Shown piece after piece: positions 45,779-57,735 of a stretch of DNA of 64,000 bases. The stretch is from Desulfuromusa sp. GTDB taxonomy: Bacteria > Desulfobacterota > Desulfuromonadia > Desulfuromonadales > Geopsychrobacteraceae. The stretch's first letter is position 1. Every line of letters starts with the position of its first letter. Below the pieces are notes generated by a model. That model was not told where the DNA came from and made no database searches. It saw only the letters and a list, made by a program, of their open reading frames with translations. The DNA is taken from the NCBI GenBank assembly GCA_016744595.1, contig JADGEB010000006.1, positions 2,498-66,497 on the forward strand. The letters are read 5' to 3'. A program made the position numbers and the translations under genes.

Positions 45779-47312
45779 GGTTTTCGTCTCCGGTTCCGTC
45801 GATAACACTATCTGAGCCTGTTACTTTATTTAGCACGCGATCTAATTCCTCGCGGTCATCAAAATGGATCTTTTCGCTCCCCAGGATCTGATAATCTTCG
45901 TGTCCCTTCCCTGCAACCAACAACAGATCACCTGTCTCGACCAATTGGCCTGCAAACTCAATTGCATTGCGACGATCAGGAATAACGATAAACCCCTCTT
46001 CCGCGGCGAGTGCCTCTGCATCACTCAACTCTTTACCACCGGCACTTTCCACGCCGACGCGAATCTGCTCAAGAATTGCCAGCGGATCTTCCGTGCGCGG
46101 GTTGTCTGAAGTCAATATCGCCAGATTGGAATAGCGGGTTGCCACCGCCCCCATAACAGGTCGCTTGCCCTGATCACGATCCCCACCGCAACCAAAAACG
46201 GTTACCAGCCGTCGAGATTCAAGTTTCGTAAGGGTCTTGAGCACCTGTTCCAGAGCATCACTGCTATGGGAATAATCGACCAAAGCTAATATTCCTCGAT
46301 TGTTTTTTACTTTTTCCACTCGTCCCGGAACCTGAGGTGCAGCAGCAATCCCTTTGGCTATTGAATCAGATTCGATTCCAAGCTGATGAGCTGCAGCAAC
46401 AGCCGCCAGTAGATTACTAACGTTAAAGTCACCGATCATTCCGCTTTTAACTACCAGACTTTCATCAGCAAATGAGAAGATGCCACAAATCCCATCGCGA
46501 CCGACTTCAATTTGTTGCGGATGAACATCTGCTTCCGCATTCAAGCCGAAACAGCTCCAGCTACTATTTTCCTTCAGCAGTTTCCTGCCGAAAGAATCAT
46601 CACTGTTGATAACCGCGGCCCCGTTACCGAGCAACTCAGTAAATAGTCTGCGCTTACTGGTAAAATAGCTATCCATATCAAGATGATAGTCAAGATGTTC
46701 CGGCGTCAGATTGGTAAATATCGCCACATCAAAATGAATACCGTCTACACGGTGCTGCTCCAAGGCATGTGAGGCAACTTCAAGGATCATTGCAGTAGCA
46801 CCCTGCTCCCTGAAATCAGCCATCATCCGCATCAGATCGATTGATTCAGGCGTCGTACGCTCTGCTGGAATACAAATACTGTTAAAGCGATATTCCACTG
46901 TGCCGAAAACAGCTGGCGACAACCCAGCCTGTTTGAGTATCGCTTCAAGCAGATAGGTCGTTGTTGTTTTACCATTTGTGCCGGTAACACCGATCACCGG
47001 AACTCCGAGCGTTGGATCTTCATAGTATCCAGCCGCTATCTGCGCCATCGCCAGGCGGGCATTGGCAACCCGGACAAAACAGACATCCGCCGGACAGGAC
47101 TTCGGGAGACGTTCGGCAATAATCGCTACAGCTCCACTTACCAACGCCTGGGAAATGAAATCGACTCCATCGACCTTAACTCCAGGCAGAGCAAAGAAAA
47201 TCATTCCCGGCTGTACCTGACGCGAATCATAGGCCAGGCCAGTGACGACAAGCTCTGAAGAACCAAGTATTTCCTGAGGCTGGATTCTTTCCAGTAGCTT
47301 TTTCAATTTCAT
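45771..47312 (-). CDS. murE: UDP-MurNAc-dipeptide meso-diaminopimelate ligase
   Basis: 513 residues from the ATG at 47312 (GAGG upstream). Adds the third residue; the motif DNPRTEDP in the C-terminal domain is the one associated with meso-DAP-specific enzymes, so the wall should be DAP-type. P-loop GVTGTNGKTTTTYLL and the SRQVQPG uridine-site region are present. Confidence 0.96.
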   Translation of the reverse strand: MKLKKLLERIQPQEILGSSELVVTGLAYDSRQVQPGMIFFALPGVKVDGVDFISQALVSGAVAIIAERLPKSCPADVCFVRVANARLAMAQIAAGYYEDPTLGVPVIGVTGTNGKTTTTYLLEAILKQAGLSPAVFGTVEYRFNSICIPAERTTPESIDLMRMMADFREQGATAMILEVASHALEQHRVDGIHFDVAIFTNLTPEHLDYHLDMDSYFTSKRRLFTELLGNGAAVINSDDSFGRKLLKENSSWSCFGLNAEADVHPQQIEVGRDGICGIFSFADESLVVKSGMIGDFNVSNLLAAVAAAHQLGIESDSIAKGIAAAPQVPGRVEKVKNNRGILALVDYSHSSDALEQVLKTLTKLESRRLVTVFGCGGDRDQGKRPVMGAVATRYSNLAILTSDNPRTEDPLAILEQIRVGVESAGGKELSDAEALAAEEGFIVIPDRRNAIEFAGQLVETGDLLLVAGKGHEDYQILGSEKIHFDDREELDRVLNKVTGSDSVIDGTGDENHV

Positions 47313-47339
47313 GGAAACCTCTTTCCCCACCTGTATTTA

Positions 47340-49292
47340 TCAGGCACCAAAACGAATCCAGGCCTGCTTGCCATACCGGATAACTTTACCTGGAGCTGGG
47401 TATTGCTTAACAACCTGACCACTCCCGGAAAGTTTTAAATTCAGGTTTTCCTTCTCCATTGTCTGCAATACCTGGCGATAACTCATCCCAGAAAAGTTTG
47501 GCATCCTCAGACCATCGCTTGTCTCAACTTCTGGTAACAATGCAGCCAAATCGGGCAAGGGTTCTGCGATTAGCTGCTCCGTTGTTAAGGCCGCAACAGT
47601 TCCTTTGGGAAGAATATTTAAATGACTGAGAGTCTGGCCAGCAATTCTTGCAAATACCGGTGCGGCAATCAAACCACCATAAGCTTTTCCTTTTGGCTCA
47701 TCTACAGTGACAGAAAGTACCAATGCAGGGTTGTCTGCCGGGACAAAACCAACAAATGAAGAGACTCGCTTATCGGGAGAGTAGCCACCCGTCACCGTAT
47801 CAACCTTTTGTGCCGTACCCGTCTTGCCGGCGACCCGGTATCCCGACAGTGCAGCTCTGGTTCCTGTTCCACCCGGTTCGGTAACCGCAACCATCATATC
47901 TCTCACCTGCTGTGCCGTTTTTTCCGAAACAACCCGTCGTCGAACCTGTGGCAGTCGCTTCTGTATTTGTTGACCATCTGCATCAGTCACCCTTTCAACT
48001 AGATAGGGTTCCATCAATAAGCCACCATTTGCAATAACAGCCATAGCAGAAGCCATCTGTATCGGCGTGACACTTAGCCCCTGACCAAAAGAAATTGCCG
48101 CCAAATCAATCTCGAACCATTTTGATGGTGAGCGTAGTATCCCTTTCACCTCTCCAGGAAGATCAAGTCCAGTTTGTTCACCAAAACCGAAATCGCGAAT
48201 ATAAGAATGAAACCGCTCCCGCTCTAACGCTTTTCCCAGCTTGGCCAAACCGATATTACTGCTGAACTTCATGACTTCTTTTAAAGTCAATTTTTCAAAT
48301 TTTTTATAGTCACGGATAATTTTTCCACCGACAGAATAGCGCCCATTTTCACAATAAATTTTTTGTCCTGGTTGAACCAATCCCTCTTCCAAGACTCCGG
48401 CCATAAGAAACGGCTTAAAAGTTGACCCTGGCTCATACATATCACAAACCGCCCGGTTGCGGCGTTTCGCTGCCCGATATCGCCCGGCTAGATTCGGGTT
48501 GTAATCAGGCTGACTAGCCATCGCCAGAACCCGACCACTGGCAGGTTCCAACATCACAACAGTTCCACCAACAGCGCCAGTTTCCTGAACAACTCGAGCC
48601 AGCTCTTTTTCAGCGATATATTGCAGCGACCGATCCAACGTCAGAAAAAGGTTGTGACCAGCCACTCCGCCTTGAACCAATTGATCTGCTGAAGCCAGCC
48701 CACGGCCTCTCGCATCGCGCAACGAAACCAGTCGCCCTGGCTCTCCCTGCAGTTGCCGATCATATTCAAGCTCAACCCCTTCAAGACCCTTTGGATCTAG
48801 CCCGGTGAAACCCAACACATGCGCTGCAGTACTCGCTTGAGGATAGTAACGTTTCCGTTCAGTTACAAATTGAAGGCCGTATATCTTCAGATCGCGAATT
48901 TGCTTGGCAACCTTTGGGTCAAGTTTCCGTTGCAACCAAACAAAACGTTTTTTCGAAGAAAGTAATCGCAGCAACTCTTTCTGCGGTTTTTTAAGAAGTC
49001 CCCCCAGTTGCCCGGCAACTTTTTTAGGATTTTCAATCAACACCGGATCAGCATAAAGTGAATCTGCAGCAAGACTTATAGCTAAAGGATCCCCCTTGCT
49101 ATCAAATATGCTTCCTCGCTGTGGTGCCAACTTGACAACACGTTGACGTTGTTGGTCGGCACGACCCTGGAGCTCTGAAGCCTGAACGACCTGAAGGTAA
49201 TAGGCGCGCCCGGCAATCATCAAAAATATCAGGATAAATAAAACCCCGAAAAAGCGGATGCGCATCTGAATTCCACGTTCTGTTAAAGCCAT
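47340..49292 (-). CDS. ftsI: Class B penicillin-binding protein (FtsI) with C-terminal PASTA domain
   Basis: 650 residues from the ATG at 49292, one base after the ftsL stop, GGAG upstream. One N-terminal membrane helix, a dimerisation domain (APQRGSIFDSKGDPLAIS), the transpeptidase with EPGSTFKPF (SxxK serine), SSN and KTGTAQK, and a final ~55-residue PASTA domain (MPNFSGMSYRQVLQTMEKE). It crosslinks septal peptidoglycan in complex with FtsW. The PASTA tail is common in this lineage but absent from enterobacterial FtsI. Confidence 0.95.
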   Translation of the reverse strand: MALTERGIQMRIRFFGVLFILIFLMIAGRAYYLQVVQASELQGRADQQRQRVVKLAPQRGSIFDSKGDPLAISLAADSLYADPVLIENPKKVAGQLGGLLKKPQKELLRLLSSKKRFVWLQRKLDPKVAKQIRDLKIYGLQFVTERKRYYPQASTAAHVLGFTGLDPKGLEGVELEYDRQLQGEPGRLVSLRDARGRGLASADQLVQGGVAGHNLFLTLDRSLQYIAEKELARVVQETGAVGGTVVMLEPASGRVLAMASQPDYNPNLAGRYRAAKRRNRAVCDMYEPGSTFKPFLMAGVLEEGLVQPGQKIYCENGRYSVGGKIIRDYKKFEKLTLKEVMKFSSNIGLAKLGKALERERFHSYIRDFGFGEQTGLDLPGEVKGILRSPSKWFEIDLAAISFGQGLSVTPIQMASAMAVIANGGLLMEPYLVERVTDADGQQIQKRLPQVRRRVVSEKTAQQVRDMMVAVTEPGGTGTRAALSGYRVAGKTGTAQKVDTVTGGYSPDKRVSSFVGFVPADNPALVLSVTVDEPKGKAYGGLIAAPVFARIAGQTLSHLNILPKGTVAALTTEQLIAEPLPDLAALLPEVETSDGLRMPNFSGMSYRQVLQTMEKENLNLKLSGSGQVVKQYPAPGKVIRYGKQAWIRFGA

Positions 49293-49293
49293 A

Positions 49294-49611
49294 TCACTCC
49301 ACCCTGATAATTTGTCCGGGCGCTGGGGTACGTAATCCAAGATCTCTTCTGGCCAACTTTTCAATTCGCTCATCTCGAGCTAAAAAAGCAGCCTCCAGTT
49401 TCAATTCTTTGATCTGCTGTTCATGGCTACGAATGTCACGTTCCAAGCTGGAGATACCGTATTCCAGGTTAATTGCATGGATCCGCGACCAAACAAACAG
49501 CAGAGACAGTAAGGAAACTAGTAGAAGTGCAACAAAAACCGAGCTAAGTCGGGGACGATAAAAAGAAAAACCAGGAATTTTAACTGTTGCTTGAGAAACG
49601 GCTTCTGACAT
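49294..49611 (-). CDS. ftsL: Cell division protein FtsL
   Basis: 105 residues: short cytoplasmic head, one membrane helix (about 25-45) and a coiled coil (ISSLERDIRSHEQQIKELKLE), ending with the GLRTPAPGQII region. Bridges FtsQ to the FtsWI synthase. Sequence conservation is low in this family; position between rsmH and ftsI supports the call. Confidence 0.88.
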   Translation of the reverse strand: MSEAVSQATVKIPGFSFYRPRLSSVFVALLLVSLLSLLFVWSRIHAINLEYGISSLERDIRSHEQQIKELKLEAAFLARDERIEKLARRDLGLRTPAPGQIIRVE

Positions 49612-49643
49612 TTACTATCCCTTTCTTGATCCCAACGGGCTGA

Positions 49644-50585
49644 CTAACAACGCTCAACTGCTCTCAATATAGCGCTGCGGGATCGAACATTCTGACTAAT
49701 TTCAGCATCTTGGGCTCTTACTCCCCTGCGTGATAATATTTTCACATCAGGAGTATTGTCGCACTGACAAACCGGCAAACGGGGAGGACAGATACAGCCC
49801 TTAGCCTTTTCACGGAACAAATGCTTAACGATTCGATCTTCCAATGAGTGAAAGCTGATAACGACCATACGTCCACCCGGCTTAAGCAGTGAGATGCCAG
49901 CCTCAACTCCCCGCTTCACCTGACCCAGTTCATCGTTAACGTGAATCCTCAATGCCTGAAACACCCGAGTTGCTGGATGGATTTTGCTTGGACGATAACC
50001 ACCAGGAACTGCTTGACGAACCAACTCTGCCAGCTCTCCAGTGTTTGTTAATGCTGATTCCTTGCGCTGGGCAACAATCTTTCTAACAATTCGCCTGCTG
50101 TAGCGCTCTTCGCCATATTCAAAAAAGATACGTACCAGTTCCGCCTCATCGATCTGATTAACAATGTCTGCAGCAGTAACTCCCTCGGTGGGATTCATCC
50201 GCATATCGAGGGGTGCATCGTAACGGAAGGAGAAACCCCGCTCCGGGGTATCTAATTGATGAGAGGAGACCCCGAGATCAAGGAGCATACCGTCAAGACT
50301 ATCTATACCAAGTTTTGACAGAACCTGACTTGCCTGATCGAAAGTCGCATGGTGTAAGCTGACCCGATCCCCATAAGGCGCCAAAACCTCAGCAGCTGCC
50401 TGCAAAGCAACAGGGTCTCTATCCAATCCGATGATGCGACTATCTGTAGCCGCGTCAAGAATCAAACGAGAATGTCCAGCGCCACCAAGGGTACCATCAA
50501 GATAAATGCCGCCAGCCACAGGTTGCAGCCAGTGCAAAACTTCCTCAGGCATCACCGACAGATGCTCAAAGGGGGCAGACAACAT
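49644..50585 (-). CDS. rsmH: 16S rRNA m4C1402 methyltransferase
   Basis: 313 residues. SAM-dependent N4-methylation of C1402 in the ribosomal P site. Motifs HLSVMPEEVLHWL, YLDGTLGGAGHSRLIL, LDLGVSSHQLDTPERGFSF, RVFQALRIHVNDEL, and ISFHSLEDRIVKHLF. Starts two bases after mraZ. Confidence 0.97.
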   Translation of the reverse strand: MLSAPFEHLSVMPEEVLHWLQPVAGGIYLDGTLGGAGHSRLILDAATDSRIIGLDRDPVALQAAAEVLAPYGDRVSLHHATFDQASQVLSKLGIDSLDGMLLDLGVSSHQLDTPERGFSFRYDAPLDMRMNPTEGVTAADIVNQIDEAELVRIFFEYGEERYSRRIVRKIVAQRKESALTNTGELAELVRQAVPGGYRPSKIHPATRVFQALRIHVNDELGQVKRGVEAGISLLKPGGRMVVISFHSLEDRIVKHLFREKAKGCICPPRLPVCQCDNTPDVKILSRRGVRAQDAEISQNVRSRSAILRAVERC

Positions 50586-50587
50586 GG

Positions 50588-51031
50588 CTAAAAGCCCAAA
50601 TCCGCCTGCCCCTGTGCATCCTCATCCAATATTGATTCAGAATCAGCGGCAATCAGGGCATGGGCTTTCTGGCTCCAGATTTCTATTTTTTCGAACATGC
50701 CGATAGCAACAACATCCTTATCCAAGCCTGCATGTTCGCGTAGAGACTGAGGGATCTGAATTCGACCCTGGGCATTAAAAGAACATTCTTTTGCCGGAGC
50801 AATCCGGGTACGCAAATTAGCCTCACGTCTGGAACCAGGAGCCATAGCAAAAACATTGGCACAAATTTCTTCCCAGCGACTAGGTGGATAAGCGACCAAA
50901 CCATTTTTATAACGGGTGACAACCAACCCCTCCGACTGGTAGGTTTGACGTAGTTCGTCCCTGAACGAGGCCGGAATACTAATCCGCCCTTTCAAGTCGA
51001 TACTGACATTATATTCACCGGAAAATTTCAT
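50588..51031 (-). CDS. mraZ: Transcriptional regulator MraZ
   Basis: 147 residues from the ATG at 51031, fixed by the conserved start MKFSGEYNVSIDLKGRISIPASFRD. Two SpoVT-AbrB half-domains, the second with ECSFNAQGRIQIPQSLREHAGL. It forms a ring and binds tandem repeats at its own promoter to control the dcw cluster. Only a weak ribosome-binding site (GTGG) precedes the start, because the space is occupied by the operator repeats. Confidence 0.96.
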   Translation of the reverse strand: MKFSGEYNVSIDLKGRISIPASFRDELRQTYQSEGLVVTRYKNGLVAYPPSRWEEICANVFAMAPGSRREANLRTRIAPAKECSFNAQGRIQIPQSLREHAGLDKDVVAIGMFEKIEIWSQKAHALIAADSESILDEDAQGQADLGF

Positions 51032-51060
51032 ATTGACACCACTTGACACTATTTGACACC
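51031..51060 (-). promoter_or_regulatory. MraZ operator: three tandem decamers
   Basis: On the minus strand three direct repeats of RGTGTCAA with exactly 10-base spacing (GGTGTCAAAT, AGTGTCAAGT, GGTGTCAATA), ending at the first base of mraZ. MraZ of other bacteria recognises two to four short direct repeats at 10-base intervals in this position. They lie just downstream of the predicted start site, a position suited to repression and possibly to control of translation. Confidence 0.75.
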
Positions 51061-51071
51061 AGAATGATGGA

Positions 51072-51100
51072 AATATAGCTGTGGCATCAATAACTGTCAA
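51072..51100 (-). promoter_or_regulatory. Sigma70 promoter of the dcw cluster
   Basis: Minus strand: perfect -35 TTGACA (51100-51095), 17-base spacer, -10 TATATT (51077-51072). Transcription would start near 51065, about 34 bases before the mraZ ATG. Bases 51101-51322 hold no gene. Confidence 0.8.
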
Positions 51101-51322
51101 GCAGAAATGCTTTTTTGAAGAGATTAATTTATCTGGAAAATGTTGCTATGACGGGGACTTGGATACAATGAAACATGGGAAAAAGGTGGGGAATCTCAAA
51201 ACTGCCTAATATTATAAGCTTCTTTTAAGAAGTCGGACTGTTTTCTGTTCTAAAACAAGACCGATAGGGTTAAATAAAGGGCAAAGTCAAACCATCAGAA
51301 TATTTTTTTCTTGTACTGCTTC

Positions 51323-54761
<3,439 letters not shown>

Positions 54762-54768
54762 TAACACA

Positions 54769-55041
54769 ATGGATATTTGTGTCAGCGTTAAAGTCACCGG
54801 ACGAGTCCAAGGGGTCTGGTTCCGCCAAAGCACAAAAACATGCGCCGATCAGCACAGGGTTAAAGGTTGGTGCCGCAACAACGCCGATGGCTCAGTTGAG
54901 GCTGTTTTTTCTGGAGAAGAATCGGCGGTCAATAACGTGGTGGAATGGTGTAAAACTGGGCCAGCTCAGGCTCGGGCGGATAGCCACCAAGTGCAAACAC
55001 TATCAGCATCAGAAACTTTTGATGATTTTCACATTCGCTGA
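54769..55041 (+). CDS. acyP: Acylphosphatase
   Basis: 90 residues from the ATG at 54769; a GTG five codons earlier overlaps the ligA end. Hydrolyses acyl phosphates. The signature GRVQGVWFRQST holds the catalytic Arg and GWCRNNADGSVEAVFSG holds the catalytic Asn. Directly downstream of ligA and probably co-transcribed. Confidence 0.93.
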   Translation: MDICVSVKVTGRVQGVWFRQSTKTCADQHRVKGWCRNNADGSVEAVFSGEESAVNNVVEWCKTGPAQARADSHQVQTLSASETFDDFHIR

Positions 55042-55083
55042 GCATAGTATAACTGCAACCGATTCTATCAATCGAACATCATA

Positions 55084-55107
55084 GCCGTCGGTTCGCGGAC
55101 CGACGGC
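55084..55107. repeat. Perfect inverted repeat at the break point of the Fic fragment
   Basis: GCCGTCGGT and ACCGACGGC, nine perfect pairs around TCGCGG. Its right arm is also the first surviving coding sequence of the Fic fragment. It could be a terminator-like stem for ligA-acyP (no T-run) or mark the deletion end point. Confidence 0.6.
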
Positions 55108-55545
55108 CGCCTTTCCCGTATCCTGACCACCCTGCTACTCCTGCAGAGCGGCTATCGTCATGTGCCGTACAGTTCACTGGAGCAGATCGTAGAACAAAAC
55201 AGAGATGGTTATTACCGGTCGCTGCGAGCATCACAGAAACAGATTCGGGGCGAAGGGAAAAATCTGGATGACTGGCTGCGCTTCTTCCTGACCAGCCTGA
55301 AAAAGCAGAAAGATGTCCTGCTTGGCAAGATCGAGCGCGAACAGTTGCTGGAAAAGCTGGCACCGCTGGCGGAAAAGATGCTGGCCATTGCCAAGGAGCG
55401 TGGCAGAGTTACCATTGCCGATGCAGTCACTCTCCTGGGTACTAATCGCAACACCGTCAAGCTGCATCTTCGCCAACTGGTTCAGCAGGGGTATCTGGAG
55501 CAGCATGGTGTCGGTAAGGGGACGTGGTATTCGGTGGGGAGATAG
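55099..55545 (+). pseudogene. Fic-family protein, C-terminal remnant
   Basis: About 148 codons in frame from DGRLSRILTTLLLLQSGY to the stop codon. This is the end of a Fic/DOC protein: the motif HPFxDGNGRLSR should stand here but the histidine part and NG are gone, leaving DG-RLSR. The rest (VPYSSLEQIVEQNRDGYY..., then a winged-helix region VTIADAVTLLGTNRNTVKLHL) is well preserved, so decay is recent. No catalytic histidine means no AMP-transferase activity. Its GC content looks clearly higher than that of the neighbouring trio, suggesting a separate origin. Confidence 0.8.
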
Positions 55546-55559
55546 ATTGAGACTGTGAA

Positions 55560-55577
55560 GGCGGCCGATTGGCCGCC
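55560..55577. terminator. GC-rich hairpin after the Fic remnant
   Basis: GGCGGCC-GATT-GGCCGCC, seven perfect pairs, 12 bases past the stop codon. No T-run follows directly, so termination would be weak. Confidence 0.4.
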
Positions 55578-55669
55578 TATATGATCGAGTATGATGCCCC
55601 CGAAACTCCCCTTTCAAATAAACAGCTATAAGGCTACGAGAATATTTCCAATATGGTCATAGAACCAGA

Positions 55670-56863
55670 TCACCATTGTCTGCTCATAACAAATCCTCGA
55701 TTGTCAGTAAAAACACCTAGAGCGGCCCTACTGACATCGATACAATCTGCAAAATCTCTATCCTGCCCCCGCACACCTGCTCGATGTACAAGCCTAATCA
55801 TACCTTCAACATCGTCTAGCAATCTCAACTGATAATCAACAGTTTCTTGAAATGAAGTTTTCACAGACTGACTACATTGATAATGCACACAATCAAGATA
55901 ATGCCTGAATGCATATTGCTCAGAATAATTAGTTGTTGTTGGTTGAGCACCAGAGAACAAAACATCAGCGTATGCAGAATTAAAAGTTGCAGGCACAGCC
56001 AAAGAGGGAAGAACCCCTTGAGAAAAAGCAATATCTAGAAAAGGAAGTTTGTATTCTGATAGTGTTTGCGGACTGTAGTACCATTTAGCGCGGCGGCCAC
56101 CTTGTCCCGACGTTGGTTCCTGAAATTTTTTAGTACTAAAGGAACGGACGTTTAACCATGTACCCGATGCAATAGCATTCACACCAGCGCATGCTAAAGG
56201 CAACATTTGATGACTTGCGTATCCAACGACAACTTCTCTACCTTTCAACCTCAAGCCAGAGCACAGATTAAGAAGGTTGGCCAACCACATTGGGTCATCC
56301 ACAAGGTATGTACCATTTGGATGCTCTGGCACAACATAATAACCTTGAACGTCCCAATCCTCAGAGGCATTCAAAAGGGCTTCTACCTGCTCTTCAAACC
56401 TTAAAGCCTCCCCAGAAATACATATCGTAGCGAATCTAGGTTTATCTGTTATCAGTCGTACAGATTCATCAATAATGGCACCTTGAACCGCCAACCAATC
56501 ACCATCCACTCTTTCACAATACAAACTTGGCAGAATAAATTTACCAGTCTTGGCAATATCATTCAGATGAATTAGATCATTAAGTAGTTGTGTAAGCTGT
56601 GCCCCTGGCAAAAACAATGAAGTAGCATAATTCTCTGGCCAATATGCATGTTTAACTAACCCATGATGATCCCCACGAGGATTGTAAAACTGCGGATCTA
56701 ACATAGTCGAGCCACCACGGTTTATAACATCACCTGAAACAGCACTTATTTGATCCTCAGTAAGGTCGCGAGGACTGAGGATAACAGTACCACCACCCCA
56801 CCGGCCAACAAGTTGACGACAATGCTCCATCATTCCATGACCAAATTGCAGAAACAAATCCAT
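55670..56863 (-). CDS. Third gene of the trio: TIM-barrel-like protein, faintly tRNA-guanine-transglycosylase-like
   Basis: 397 residues, no signal peptide or membrane helix. Conserved-looking motifs: ILSPRDLTEDQ (28-38), LDPQFYNPRGDHHG (55-68), YWPENY (74-79), VVGYASHQMLPLACAGVNAIASG (split here at 212 and 226-234), and DCVHYQC (324-330) with H360. The strand-loop AGVNAIASGTW followed by a Gly/Arg-rich segment, and the C-x4-C...H pattern near the end, resemble the late barrel and zinc region of TGT/DpdA proteins, but the match is weak. It starts nine bases after the kinase stop, sharing the leader GGGGTGTTA with it. The enzyme activity is not established; nucleic-acid base exchange is one possibility. 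Confidence 0.45.
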   Translation of the reverse strand: MDLFLQFGHGMMEHCRQLVGRWGGGTVILSPRDLTEDQISAVSGDVINRGGSTMLDPQFYNPRGDHHGLVKHAYWPENYATSLFLPGAQLTQLLNDLIHLNDIAKTGKFILPSLYCERVDGDWLAVQGAIIDESVRLITDKPRFATICISGEALRFEEQVEALLNASEDWDVQGYYVVPEHPNGTYLVDDPMWLANLLNLCSGLRLKGREVVVGYASHQMLPLACAGVNAIASGTWLNVRSFSTKKFQEPTSGQGGRRAKWYYSPQTLSEYKLPFLDIAFSQGVLPSLAVPATFNSAYADVLFSGAQPTTTNYSEQYAFRHYLDCVHYQCSQSVKTSFQETVDYQLRLLDDVEGMIRLVHRAGVRGQDRDFADCIDVSRAALGVFTDNRGFVMSRQW

Positions 56864-56872
56864 AACACCCCC

Positions 56873-57724
56873 CTAAAAATGCTTATTAACAATCTCATCA
56901 AACCAAGACTTTGCAACTCTTGCACTTGGTGGTCTGCGAGAAGCAAACTTATCCATCAATACGTTAATGAAACTCGATAACTCACCACTTTCATCTCCGC
57001 TTATCTCAAGCGGTTGCACAGCCATCATCTCCGTTCTCTTAAGAATATCTAGATATCCACTGGCTCCAGCAGAAAAAGGATGCTCTCCTAAAAGAGCCTC
57101 ACTTGCGACGACACCAACAGAAAACAAGTCAGCCTTTGAATCAATCTTTTTCTTAAGATTCCTAAATTGTTCTGGGGCAGCATATCCAGCAGTATGTGGG
57201 CCAAAGTGCGCAACAGTTGCCGTTAGAGAAGCTCTCCCAAGATCTCTGGCAATTCCGAAATCTAGCAACCAATACTTCCCTGCCCTATCTCGTATAATGT
57301 TTTCAGGTTTTATATCACGGTGAACAACACCACAAATTTCCAACTGTTCAACCGTTTCCAGAAGATTGCCAATCAGCTTCAGAACATCTTCCACCGGTAA
57401 GCGTTTGTGGTTTGATAAATAATCCCTAAGGTCACCCCCAGCTATGTACTCTTCCAAAAGGTATAGTGCTTTATTTTGTTCAATTTCTATAGTTCCATGA
57501 CCATAAATTTTGGGTACATTAATAAGGTTATTACTAACGACAATATCGATCTCCCTTGACAACCGATCAATTGCACCGTTTGGAAGCATAATTTTGACAA
57601 CAACTTTACCGATATGTGGATCAACAGCTAAAAACACAGCTTTTTGAGCACCCACCTTAACTTCCTCGATACTTGACACGTTCGGCAGAACCTGTCGAAC
57701 ATTATTTTTTGTCGGATATGCCAC
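56873..57724 (-). CDS. Second gene of the trio: Hanks-type serine/threonine protein kinase
   Basis: 283 residues, soluble, kinase domain only. VVVK44 lysine, E in RLSREID, catalytic loop HRDIKPEN (135-142), DFG (155-157), APEQ (183-186) and the D-x4-G of the F helix are intact, so it should be active. The glycine-rich loop is degenerate (VSSIEEVKVGAQKAV). Starts at a GTG (57724) with GAGGGG upstream, 11 bases after the nuclease stop. No sensor domain or membrane helix is attached, unlike PASTA or house-keeping kinases; kinases of this compact type are often in defence or conflict operons. Target unknown, the partners being the obvious candidates. Confidence 0.88.
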   Translation of the reverse strand: MAYPTKNNVRQVLPNVSSIEEVKVGAQKAVFLAVDPHIGKVVVKIMLPNGAIDRLSREIDIVVSNNLINVPKIYGHGTIEIEQNKALYLLEEYIAGGDLRDYLSNHKRLPVEDVLKLIGNLLETVEQLEICGVVHRDIKPENIIRDRAGKYWLLDFGIARDLGRASLTATVAHFGPHTAGYAAPEQFRNLKKKIDSKADLFSVGVVASEALLGEHPFSAGASGYLDILKRTEMMAVQPLEISGDESGELSSFINVLMDKFASRRPPSARVAKSWFDEIVNKHF

Positions 57725-57735
57725 GTAACACCCCT

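Noticed and set aside
51031-51060. Three TTGACAC repeats on the plus strand as tandem -35 elements or a CRISPR-like array
   Set aside because: Only three 10-base units with no spacers and no -10 elements; position and spacing fit an MraZ operator on the other strand.
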